NCBI GenBank assembly: GCA_020721045.1
Contig: DYNN01000026.1
Span: 1-32,598, forward strand
Length of the DNA: 32,598 nt
Reading direction: 5' to 3'
Origin: Thiomargarita sp.
Lineage (GTDB): Bacteria > Pseudomonadota > Gammaproteobacteria > Beggiatoales > Beggiatoaceae
A program made the position numbers and the translations under genes. The notes below the pieces were generated by a model. It did not search any database. It was not told the DNA's origin and saw only the letters and a list, made by a program, of their open reading frames with translations. Shown here piece by piece: positions 17,132 to 24,186 of this stretch; position 1 is the stretch's first letter, and the number at the start of each line of letters is the position of its first letter.

Positions 17132-18016
17132 TCACTTGTTTTTTAAACGAATAACATTAGTTTCATCTACACTGAATAATTTAGCAATTTGTTCCGTAGA
17201 AAAACCTTGTTGTAGTGCTAATTGAATACGTTTTAATTTTTCCAATTCTCTTCCTCTTTCCTCAGCTTTCAGTGATGCTTCTTGTACCGCTTCTTGTACT
17301 GCAGTATCAATGACATTTTTCAAATCTCGATAGTATTTCAGAGAGTTTTCATAGTCTTGCCATTGTTGAAGATTAAAACGTGCTATTTCTGCAACAGCAA
17401 ATGCTTGTTCAAATACATCTTCTTTTAAATGAGCGGGAATATCATCAAAATCTTCTAAATGTTTGATAAAATACAACCATTTATCAAAATGCGTTTGTAA
17501 TTCTTCAAGCTTTTTTTGAAAACGCGGCATTTCGATGAAAATAAAGGTCAGTTTGTCGTAAAATACTTCACAAACTTCGTTACGTAACTGAATATTCTGT
17601 AAATACTGCGCTGTATTTTTATTGTTATCAAAAACAAAATCTAATAGTGCAATGCAATATACAGGTTGTAATTTATAATCCCATTCGCCGCGTTCTGCTT
17701 GCTCTCTGATAGGAAAAGTGGCGTAAAATACACTGCGATCTTTGAAAAAGTTTTGTTTAGCTTTTTGTAATTCAACGATGAATTTATGACCTTCTCGACT
17801 TTCACAATATAAATCAAAGATAGCCTTGCGATCTAACTCATTATTACCTAATTGTTCATTCTTTTTATAAAATAAATCCTGTATCTGATGTTTAGCGGGT
17901 AACAGTTGATTAAGAAAATCTATGAGCAAACTTTTATTGGCTTCTTCACCAAATAGCTTTTTAAAGCCAAAATCAGTGAATGGATTGATATACTTCGCTT
18001 TGTGATTGTTTTTCAT
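17132..18016 (-). CDS. Rpn/PD-(D/E)XK family nuclease (first tandem copy)
   Basis: A 294-residue paralogue of the gene at 16180-17112, with the same active-site residues (Asp68, Glu82, Gln84). It lacks 16 residues of the glycine/charged repeat. The frame extends six codons upstream to 18034, but the ATG at 18016 matches the start of the other copy (MKNNHKAKY) and is preferred. Its first 44 bases overlap the 3' end of cas10 in another frame, so the last 14 or so residues of the Cas10-like protein are read from rpn DNA. This suggests that an rpn gene landed on the cas10 end and was then duplicated. Confidence 0.88.
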   Translation of the reverse strand: MKNNHKAKYINPFTDFGFKKLFGEEANKSLLIDFLNQLLPAKHQIQDLFYKKNEQLGNNELDRKAIFDLYCESREGHKFIVELQKAKQNFFKDRSVFYATFPIREQAERGEWDYKLQPVYCIALLDFVFDNNKNTAQYLQNIQLRNEVCEVFYDKLTFIFIEMPRFQKKLEELQTHFDKWLYFIKHLEDFDDIPAHLKEDVFEQAFAVAEIARFNLQQWQDYENSLKYYRDLKNVIDTAVQEAVQEASLKAEERGRELEKLKRIQLALQQGFSTEQIAKLFSVDETNVIRLKNK

Positions 18017-19460
18017 AGTCGACGGTGCTCTCAAGTTCTAAGTAATCCCATAATTCAATTAAGTGTATCCAAAGCGTTGCATCTTTGCCAAAACAATTTG
18101 CTAATTCGTTTAATTTATCGTCATAATCAGCGATTTTCAAAATTTGTTCAACTTCTGTAGTTAATTCTGCTTTATCTATTTGATTATCATGTAAATAGGC
18201 TTCTACCAATCGATAAACTTTTCCTTTTGATAAATTACGTTTGATAGGATGGACAGCAGAAAGTACTTTGTCCATGTTTTCACCAGAGATAAGTAAATCA
18301 CTACTATTTATTCCTTTTGGACAACGTTGCTGGCGAAATTTTTCTAAATCATCTCCTGTGTAATCAAAAGATTCTAATATTTGGTAAGCCATGCAATTTG
18401 TTGTTCTACTTTTATTTTTTGCTAATTGGGCGAGTTCTTTAGCTAATTTGGTAATACTGTGAATTGGCGCATGATGGTGACAAAAAACTAAACCCGCAGC
18501 ATGAGTTAATGGAATATCACTACTTTTGGGTGCAGGATTGAAAACACTCCACTCTTTAGAGTATTGAAAGAAATCACTGAGTGTCCACCATCCTTGCCAT
18601 GCAGGCACTACTAAAATCATTTCATCACCGCCCCACAGTAATATTTCTAAACGATGTCTATTTTCAGGCGTTGTCCATGTCGGTTTGCCAAGCGTTTCTT
18701 TTAATAAATTGGCTAAAAATGAGCGTCGATGCGTTTTTACTGTGTTATCAAATTCTCTTAATCCATCTTCACTACCTTCTTTACACATATGTTGTTCTAT
18801 TTGACCGAATCCGTTACCATCTAAATAAATGACAGCCATTTTACCATTTAAATTACTTTGTTTTTTATCTTCAGTCAGTTCATTGAATTCTCTAATAAAA
18901 TCTTTAACATCTTTTATATTAATAGGAGAATTTTCCAATTTTTCTATTTCTTGGCGGTAAAAAGTGCGTTTTTGTCCATTTCCATATCTTCTACGTTGAT
19001 AGACAGACTCACTCACTGTAATAGTGGCTTCACCTTTAGTCATCGAATGATTGCTAGGACGAATAAAATCAACTTCGCATATAGTGTGTTCTAAAGATTG
19101 TAATTCTGGATAAATAACTGTGGCTGATTGCATTTGTTGCCAACGTGTGAGGGCAATCAATGTTTCTCGATCCGTATAAAAAGAATCTGAAACTGGAATG
19201 CTATTAACTAATAAAGTAGTGTTTTTCAGTTTTGTATCTTGTTCAAGATAATCAATCACTTCCTGTTTTAGATCAGTGTTACTTTTAAAAAGTCCAGAAG
19301 AGGCACCCGTGCTTATGATTTCAAGTTGCTTGAATTTATTTTTAATTCTTTCAGTGGCTCTTAACAATAACAAACTACCCCCGCGAATTGTGCTTAAGTC
19401 TTGGGTATCACTGATAAAATTATCTAAATTGACTGCTTCCATATAGAGATAAAATGCCAT
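17973..19460 (-). CDS. cas10: Short Cas10-like protein (two Palm domains, no HD nuclease)
   Basis: A 495-residue large subunit of a type III-like effector. It begins directly with a Palm1-like segment (MEAVNLDNFISDTQDLSTI, then RGGSLLLL), so the N-terminal HD DNase of usual Cas10 is missing. Palm2 starts at MAVIYLDGNGFG (Asp214; the usual DGD is DGN) and carries the cyclase motif WGGDE (277-280). CHHHAPIHSITKLAKELAQLAK is a typical Palm2 segment, and a helical C-terminal D4-like part follows. It should therefore make a nucleotide signal rather than cut DNA. The start has a strong site, AAGGAGG, before ATG 19460. The last residues (after LWDYLELE) are encoded by DNA overlapping rpn, so the natural C-terminus may have been altered. 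It is first in the minus-strand operon. Confidence 0.82.
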   Translation of the reverse strand: MAFYLYMEAVNLDNFISDTQDLSTIRGGSLLLLRATERIKNKFKQLEIISTGASSGLFKSNTDLKQEVIDYLEQDTKLKNTTLLVNSIPVSDSFYTDRETLIALTRWQQMQSATVIYPELQSLEHTICEVDFIRPSNHSMTKGEATITVSESVYQRRRYGNGQKRTFYRQEIEKLENSPINIKDVKDFIREFNELTEDKKQSNLNGKMAVIYLDGNGFGQIEQHMCKEGSEDGLREFDNTVKTHRRSFLANLLKETLGKPTWTTPENRHRLEILLWGGDEMILVVPAWQGWWTLSDFFQYSKEWSVFNPAPKSSDIPLTHAAGLVFCHHHAPIHSITKLAKELAQLAKNKSRTTNCMAYQILESFDYTGDDLEKFRQQRCPKGINSSDLLISGENMDKVLSAVHPIKRNLSKGKVYRLVEAYLHDNQIDKAELTTEVEQILKIADYDDKLNELANCFGKDATLWIHLIELWDYLELESTVDYEKQSQSEVYQSIH

Positions 19461-19560
19461 ATTTTCCTCCTTTTGCTAAAAACGATGTAGAAATGTGTAT
19501 TCACTATGTATAATAACCATAAAAACATCCTTTTGCCAAGATACAAAGTGATTTATTTTT
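19461..19560. promoter_or_regulatory. Divergent promoter region between cas10 and the CorA-like gene
   Basis: 100 bases shared by two diverging genes. On the plus strand TATAAT at 19509-19514 is a perfect -10 hexamer, 47 bases from the CorA-like start, with only a poor -35 match. The same AT-rich stretch can supply a minus-strand -10 (TATACA) for cas10. The sharing suggests joint expression of effector complex and membrane protein. Confidence 0.5.
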
Positions 19561-21117
19561 ATGGAAATTAATATGACCACGAATTCTGCGCAACTCAAAC
19601 AATTTCATCAAATTTTATTATGGCCACTGCGATTGATTGTTCCTGAAAATAAAGGACAAGATACTGTAATTCAGGAATTAACTAAGCAAAATTGGACTGA
19701 AACGACGATTTCTAAAAATTATGCAGAACAAGTTTATTTTCATCCATTTATTCGACAATTTTTGTATGGTGATGCAGATACGCCCGCCACTGTTCAAGTC
19801 TGTGAACGTTGTGATGTTAATAAAATTAAAGTTACTTTGAAATCAAAGGATAATCCCTCATTTGTCCTTGATGTGAAACGGATTCAATTGTATTTATTTG
19901 AAGTGGGTATTGGAATTTTAGTGGTTGAAGTCGCTTCTCAAGCAATTGAAAGTATAAAAAATATTGAAGATTTCCTTGATCAATTTCGTCGTGCTTATCC
20001 ACCTTATTGGGATGAATGGGGATCTGGACATTCGCCTAAATCGGTTGAATTTTTTTCTAAAGATAATCAGTCGCTTGTTATCAGTAATTTTGAAGATACT
20101 CAATTTTTTCAACAAGATGTGGTTGAAAAGAAAAATTTTCCAGTGGCAGCACATTGGGAATATTTATTACAGCCTTTAGTGCGATATACCGGTAAAAATG
20201 AAAATGCTAACAAAATTCGTTATCAACAAGTTGAAGATGAAAGAATTCCTTACATGGCACATTTAGCTTTTGATGATCCACGTTTGTTGACCAGAGGCGA
20301 TTTTATTCGCTTGGCTTTAGCTGATGATGCAGGGGATTCTGATAGTTTTCCTTATGCTGAACCATTTTTGAAGGATTTTGAAGAAAGATATTGTTATGAT
20401 CGTTTTTGGGAAGAAAAAGCAAATTCATGGCTAAATACTCGTTATCTATGTTGTGGCTATGCATTTACAATGGTTGGAAAAAATGAACCTAATTTTTTTG
20501 CAAATGAAGAAAATGGTGGACTTTCTCATTTTCGCCGTCACTATTTTATGATGGGTTTGATTGCTCATTTTCATAAAGCGGCTTTATTGGTTTTGTGGGA
20601 TAAATTAGCAAAAGCAGTGGCTAAATTTACTAAAAAAGAAGCATCACGTCGTGAATTTAAGAAAGAAGTTCATGATATTTTAGAAGAATTATTACATTTT
20701 ACTTATCGTTATTGGTTTACTGAATTGTCTAATCAAGTACAGCCCAAAGAGTTATTTGATTGGTGGAGTCATCATTTAGGCACGCGGGAACTCTTTGATC
20801 GGGTTATGAAAGAAGCACAAGATGCGCATCAATTTTTGGAAATGGAAGAACAAAAACAACAAACAGATATCACTATTCGTTTAACTGTAGTTGCGACTAT
20901 TGGTTTGGCGATTGGTTTAGTGTTAGGATTTTTTGGTGGTAATTATAATATAGAAGAAAAATTCAATCATTTAACCAGTTTATTTGCTTCTTGGTCTAAT
21001 TGGAAATTGACGCTGATTTTGACCGGATTTTCTTTTATTTTTATGATGATAGTTCTTTTTTTCTCAACACCTATTGCTCGTTTTATGGGATGGATTGCAA
21101 GTTGTTGGAAAAAATAA
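19561..21117 (+). CDS. CorA-like two-TM membrane protein, likely type III CRISPR effector
   Basis: A 518-residue protein with a long soluble part and two C-terminal membrane helices (about 439-457 and 482-502). The loop between them begins FGGNYN, where CorA channels have their GMN motif. The soluble part is rich in aromatic and charged residues (YAEQVYFHPFIRQFLY, HFRRHYFMMGLIAHFHKAALL), a pattern I associate with CorA-like proteins next to type III CRISPR loci. Known CRISPR CorA proteins answer a Cas10-made SAM-AMP signal and damage the membrane. Whether that applies here is inference from its divergent position 100 bases from cas10. A second ATG at 19573 (MTTNSAQ) has a GGA ahead of it and may be the true start. 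The gene is intact. Confidence 0.65.
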   Translation: MEINMTTNSAQLKQFHQILLWPLRLIVPENKGQDTVIQELTKQNWTETTISKNYAEQVYFHPFIRQFLYGDADTPATVQVCERCDVNKIKVTLKSKDNPSFVLDVKRIQLYLFEVGIGILVVEVASQAIESIKNIEDFLDQFRRAYPPYWDEWGSGHSPKSVEFFSKDNQSLVISNFEDTQFFQQDVVEKKNFPVAAHWEYLLQPLVRYTGKNENANKIRYQQVEDERIPYMAHLAFDDPRLLTRGDFIRLALADDAGDSDSFPYAEPFLKDFEERYCYDRFWEEKANSWLNTRYLCCGYAFTMVGKNEPNFFANEENGGLSHFRRHYFMMGLIAHFHKAALLVLWDKLAKAVAKFTKKEASRREFKKEVHDILEELLHFTYRYWFTELSNQVQPKELFDWWSHHLGTRELFDRVMKEAQDAHQFLEMEEQKQQTDITIRLTVVATIGLAIGLVLGFFGGNYNIEEKFNHLTSLFASWSNWKLTLILTGFSFIFMMIVLFFSTPIARFMGWIASCWKK

Positions 21118-21153
21118 CTTGTATGGTGCATGACGCTATCGTTTATGCATCCT
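21091..21153 (+). repeat. 63-bp direct repeat, first copy (corA tail plus REP-like hairpin)
   Basis: Matches 21612-21674 at 58 of 63 bases. The first part is the end of the CorA-like gene (WIASCWKK and stop). The second is a hairpin in which GGTGCAT pairs with ATGCATC, possibly doubling as its terminator. The two copies flank the collar-like gene. Confidence 0.85.
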
Positions 21154-21175
21154 GCCGTGCGATAGATTGATAGAT

Positions 21176-21202
21176 AAAACCCCGTCATGCAAGTAGACGA
21201 GG
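21176..21202 (-). terminator. Intrinsic terminator of the collar-like gene
   Basis: On the minus strand CCTCGTC (21202-21196) pairs with GACGGGG (21186-21180), with one G-T pair and a 9-base loop, followed directly by TTTT (21179-21176). It lies 18 bases past the stop at 21221. Confidence 0.7.
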
Positions 21203-21220
21203 CAAAATATTTGATGAAAA

Positions 21221-21502
21221 TCAAGGACGCTGAGGATATATTCCTTCCACAGATACGCAGTATTTGGTTCCAGCAGGTGCCTGTAAAGATGGAAGTTTGT
21301 CTGAACCCAAAACAGATTTCAACATTTGATTTGACGTTGATGAACCATCTGCTGGTGCAAATCCTTGAGGACAATAATTGGCAGCCATAAGGCAAACAGA
21401 ACCTAAATAATCCTGTTCGTTACAAGCCATTGCATTTGCGCTAACCAAGATACCAGAAGCAGTAATGAGCGTTGTAAGTGCGTGAGTAATTTTATTAGCC
21501 AT
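21221..21502 (-). CDS. Small secreted protein with phage-tail-collar-like motif
   Basis: A 93-residue protein from the ATG at 21502, which has AAGGA ahead of it. An upstream ATG-type start at 21553 would give a poor signal sequence. A signal peptide (MANKITHALTTLITASGILV to SANA) is followed by CNEQDYLGSVCLMAANYCPQGFAPADGSS. The YCPQGFAPADG segment resembles the tail-collar/microcystin-dependent protein family, which forms fibre or collar structures. It is shorter than that family, with five cysteines in the mature part. It sits on the opposite strand between the CorA-like gene and the cas6 remnant, inside a direct repeat, and has its own terminator, so it looks like an inserted cassette. Function is unknown. 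Confidence 0.7.
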   Translation of the reverse strand: MANKITHALTTLITASGILVSANAMACNEQDYLGSVCLMAANYCPQGFAPADGSSTSNQMLKSVLGSDKLPSLQAPAGTKYCVSVEGIYPQRP

Positions 21503-21611
21503 GAATAATCCTTTGTCGAATAATTTACAGGAAAATGATTTACTTAATAACAAATCACTTATTTTTAGTGTAAACTATTGGCTATATTTATGTCAATTAT
21601 TTTTTTGTAAA

Positions 21612-21674
21612 TGGATTGTAAGTTGTTGGAAAAAATGACTTGCATGGTGCATGACGCTATCGCTTATGCACCCT
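21612..21674 (+). repeat. 63-bp direct repeat, second copy
   Basis: A degenerate copy of 21091-21153 that still encodes WIVSCWKK and a stop, then GGTGCAT...ATGCACC as a perfect 7-bp stem. It lies 48 bases ahead of the cas6 remnant and so marks where the CorA-like gene once ended relative to cas6. Confidence 0.85.
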
Positions 21675-21721
21675 ACATTTGCTGATAACATCATGATATC
21701 TCTTCAATAGATAAAAATACC

Positions 21722-22066
21722 ATGCTACTGAGTTTAGAACCCTTATTTCCTTTATATGCCATTGATATTACATTACAATGTACTCAGCCAATTTACAAAT
21801 TACGTCATTTTCATCAGTTGGCATTCACCACATGGTTACGATATTTATTACCACAAATTACCGATTATGAACAATATATTACGATTGATGCCGTTGAAAG
21901 TGGACGTAGTGATTATGCGGCAGGCGATTTATACCGTTTTACTTTGTTTGTATTAAATGGTCATGAGGAATTAATCGAGTATTTACTTTCTTGTTTCAAT
22001 GAGTTACCAAAACATGTTCATACTCAAGACACACCTTTGTTTTTCAGCCCGTGTAGGTCCGATTAG
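21722..22066 (+). pseudogene. 5' remnant of a Cas6-like crRNA endonuclease gene
   Basis: An open frame of 114 codons whose first ~107 residues look like the N-terminal ferredoxin-like half of the Cas6 found with type III systems: LEPLFPLYAIDITLQCTQPI, then FHQLAFTTWLRYLLPQ, and the strand GDLYRFTLFVLNG. After TPLFF (about 22045) the sequence runs into a REP-type repeat and stops at 22066. The whole C-terminal half, with the glycine-rich loop that holds the repeat RNA, is gone and is not found further on. It has the same direction as the CorA-like gene and probably once formed an operon with it. Cas6 identity is by recalled similarity, so moderate. Confidence 0.6.
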
Positions 22067-22269
22067 CGTAGCGTAATCGGACGCATGTTATTCACCGCCG
22101 CTAACCGAAATATTTATATCACCACACCACGGTGAAACGTGGAATACGGACAATCCGCTATACGTTTTACAAACCCATGTTTCACATGATTTAATGATTT
22201 TTTGTTTTGAAATGTGAGGTTATTAATCTAATAAACATGCGTCCGATTACGCTACGCTAATCGGACCTA
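22054..22269. mobile_element. REP doublet (REPIN-like) element
   Basis: A 36-bp sequence (22054-22089) returns as a perfect inverted copy at 22234-22269. Each arm is itself a hairpin (GTCCGATTA ... TAATCGGAC around GCGTAGCG). The 144 bases between hold the PLD-gene fragment at 22084-22129 and AT-rich DNA. Paired inverted REP sequences of this form are typical of non-autonomous elements moved by REP-associated tyrosine transposases. No transposase is in this window. The element abuts the break in the cas6 remnant. Confidence 0.8.
22084..22129 (+). pseudogene. Second 46-bp PLD (cardiolipin synthase-like) fragment
   Basis: Encodes MLFTAANRNIYITTP and then a stop (CGG TGA). It is 39/46 identical to 11473-11518. 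Its left end is part of the REP arm, so the repeat and the gene fragment are physically joined. Confidence 0.5.
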
Positions 22270-22302
22270 CGGTCTCTACGAGTTTTATTGATAGTGACGA
22301 GT

Positions 22303-22346
22303 AAAAACAACCTGACATTGAATTTTTCTTACATTGTCAGGTTGTT
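22303..22346 (-). terminator. Strong intrinsic terminator of the CAP-domain gene
   Basis: On the minus strand AACAACCTGACA (22346-22335) pairs perfectly over 12 bases with TGTCAGGTTGTT (22317-22306), and the T-run continues to 22303. It begins 15 bases past the stop codon at 22361. Confidence 0.85.
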
Positions 22347-22360
22347 GAAACAATTAAGTT

Positions 22361-23998
22361 TTACTCGATATTGATGATAATCGGGCGTTCGTTAAATACA
22401 ATAGTGCCATCAGTTAAGGCATAACCAATGAAAAAATACAACATTGCTTGTGATACATCTTGGTTTTTGAGAATTTGCAGCAAAGGTGTTAAATCACCCG
22501 GCACTAATACCGTTGTTTGCGCATTTTCTAATTTGACATTCATCATATAAGGCTGTGCTTGCATTTTCGCCACTTCATCACTCCAACCGCTACTATCTAC
22601 ATATAAATCAATTGGATAGATTTCTCCTACGTTTTCACTAAATGCAAAATAATTGGTGTCGAAACTGCCATCATAACGTGATTCTTCCGCGCTAAATGGT
22701 TTTTCAATCCCTACAGCAACTAATAAATTAGCCGTTAAACCAATATGTTCAATTACTGGTTGAAAATTAAATGCTAATGAAGCGTTGGGCAAGCGTGCCA
22801 TACCCATTTGAGTGAATTTGACAAAATTATTGTTTGCTAAAACGCCGCTTCTAAAACTTGCAGGTGCGACTGTGCGTGATGTGTCAAGATAAATCACGTT
22901 AGCAATCACTTCGGTAGGTTCATTTGGCAAACCATAACAACCATCGCTTACATTTGTAAAACCTTGAATATATGCTTTACCATTGGTGATACATTGGGTT
23001 TTTATTGTCAAATCAATGTCTTCAGTCGTATCTCCTGTTGTAGTTGAAGGTTCACTAGTAGGATCAACAGGTTCTGGAATCGTATTGTTTGATGTTGTAG
23101 AAGGTTCACCAACTGGATCGCCCACAGGTTCAGTAGTTGGCGATGAAAATTCACTGGCTAGCACATCTAACTTAACATTTTGATCTGCCATCGTGATATT
23201 GCGTGTAATTGAACCCAATGAAGAATGGGTAATTGTTACGGTATATTGTCCAGTTGATAGCGGCAAACCATAACCACCAGCAGTTGCAGTTGTTGTTACT
23301 TCACTACCAGTTGAGATATTTACACCCGCAATCCCTTCACCACCGTTGTATAAACCATTTTTATTAATATCATCGTAGATAACACCTGTTAAAAAACTAC
23401 GTGAATCAATTGCACTACTTCCAAAATCTATCGTTACTAAATAAGTTGTTAAAGTTTCCCCAGCTTGTAGCCCAGTAACAATGCCAATGCCAGTTTCTTT
23501 GGTGTCAGCAGACAGAATGTTAGTCCGATGTCCACGTCCGGGGATGTCTTTGTCAATAAATAATTGATCAAGAAACTGTGAACCCATTTCATTAAGATCA
23601 ACGCCACTTTCACGGTATTTAGCGGCAAGATTCTCTCTCATCATATTCCATTGATAACCGGCATTCGTCATGCGATTACCAGGCGATACCCCTTCTGGTG
23701 AATTGTGTTCAAAGTAAACACGTGTCAACATGTCATTGCTATGACCACGCGCAGCTTGTAACAGTTGTGCATTGAAAGTGAGTGGTGGCAAGGGTTCGCC
23801 AGTAATTTCACCCGGATTAACCCCTTCAAATACACTACTTAAACCCATACGTGCAGCTTCAACTTGTGGATTAGCACGTGCCCGATTCATGGCTTCTAAA
23901 TGTACTTGTTCGGCAGAAGTGGGATCGCCATAATCATAGGCATAAGCAGATGAAGTGGCTAAAAGTGGTAACATAAAAGACAATTTAAAGTAATTCAT
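22361..23998 (-). CDS. Secreted CAP-domain protein with SdrD-like and Pro/Thr linker regions
   Basis: A 545-residue exported protein. The signal peptide is residues 1-20 (ends SAYA). A CAP/SCP domain spans about 28-192: FEHNS with His98, RENLA with Glu122, and GRGHRTNIL with His157 are its usual cavity residues. Next, DDINKNGLYNGGEG (209-222) starts an SdrD-B-like, perhaps calcium-binding, beta unit to about 275. A low-complexity linker rich in E, P, S, T and G (about 288-328) follows, with imperfect GEPSTT / SEPSTT repeats. The last ~215 residues form a domain I do not recognise. AAGGA lies ahead of the start. It is a monocistronic gene with a strong terminator. Bacterial CAP proteins are extracellular with poorly known roles, so a surface or matrix function is only a guess. 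Confidence 0.88.
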   Translation of the reverse strand: MNYFKLSFMLPLLATSSAYAYDYGDPTSAEQVHLEAMNRARANPQVEAARMGLSSVFEGVNPGEITGEPLPPLTFNAQLLQAARGHSNDMLTRVYFEHNSPEGVSPGNRMTNAGYQWNMMRENLAAKYRESGVDLNEMGSQFLDQLFIDKDIPGRGHRTNILSADTKETGIGIVTGLQAGETLTTYLVTIDFGSSAIDSRSFLTGVIYDDINKNGLYNGGEGIAGVNISTGSEVTTTATAGGYGLPLSTGQYTVTITHSSLGSITRNITMADQNVKLDVLASEFSSPTTEPVGDPVGEPSTTSNNTIPEPVDPTSEPSTTTGDTTEDIDLTIKTQCITNGKAYIQGFTNVSDGCYGLPNEPTEVIANVIYLDTSRTVAPASFRSGVLANNNFVKFTQMGMARLPNASLAFNFQPVIEHIGLTANLLVAVGIEKPFSAEESRYDGSFDTNYFAFSENVGEIYPIDLYVDSSGWSDEVAKMQAQPYMMNVKLENAQTTVLVPGDLTPLLQILKNQDVSQAMLYFFIGYALTDGTIVFNERPIIINIE

Positions 23999-24098
23999 GC
24001 ATAATTTCCTTAAATATTCTAAGTAGTGAATAATTTATCTTCAAAATAAAAGCATAGCAAATTTTGATAAATAAAATAGCATTATCTAAACTTATTTT

Positions 24099-24182
24099 AA
24101 CGTGAGTCCGATGCAAATATTCCAACTATTGATGAATTAACGATGACGTTCCGGCTTTCTTTGCTTATATCGAACTCACGTT
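24099..24182. mobile_element. 84-bp MITE-like element with terminal inverted repeats
   Basis: AACGTGAGTCCGAT (24099-24112) and ATCGAACTCACGTT (24169-24182) are inverted repeats with one mismatch in 14. The element has no ORF. Its last 28 bases recur at 28-55, and a single terminus AACGTGAGTTCGAT recurs at 30745-30758. It ends 4 bases past the helicase stop codon. Confidence 0.65.
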
Positions 24183-24186
24183 ATTA

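Larger units (their letters stand above)
16180..18023. repeat. Tandem duplication of an ~0.9-kb rpn unit
   Basis: Units 17132-18023 and 16180-17119 can be followed base by base with very few substitutions (for example near 17949, 17189 and 18005) and one 48-base in-frame length difference. The similarity starts about seven bases before each ATG (GACTATG) and ends at the stop codons. The low divergence indicates a recent duplication or ongoing gene conversion. Confidence 0.9.

Noticed and set aside
17973-19460. GGDEF-type diguanylate cyclase
   Set aside because: The GGDE motif is followed by a Cas10 Palm2 pattern (HHHAPIHSITKLAKELAQLAK), and the gene heads a RAMP operon; a c-di-GMP enzyme is less likely.
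20967-21395. 142-aa minus-strand ORF across the end of the CorA-like gene
   Set aside because: Runs antisense through the CorA membrane helices, the repeat and the collar gene; its composition is that of a shadow ORF.
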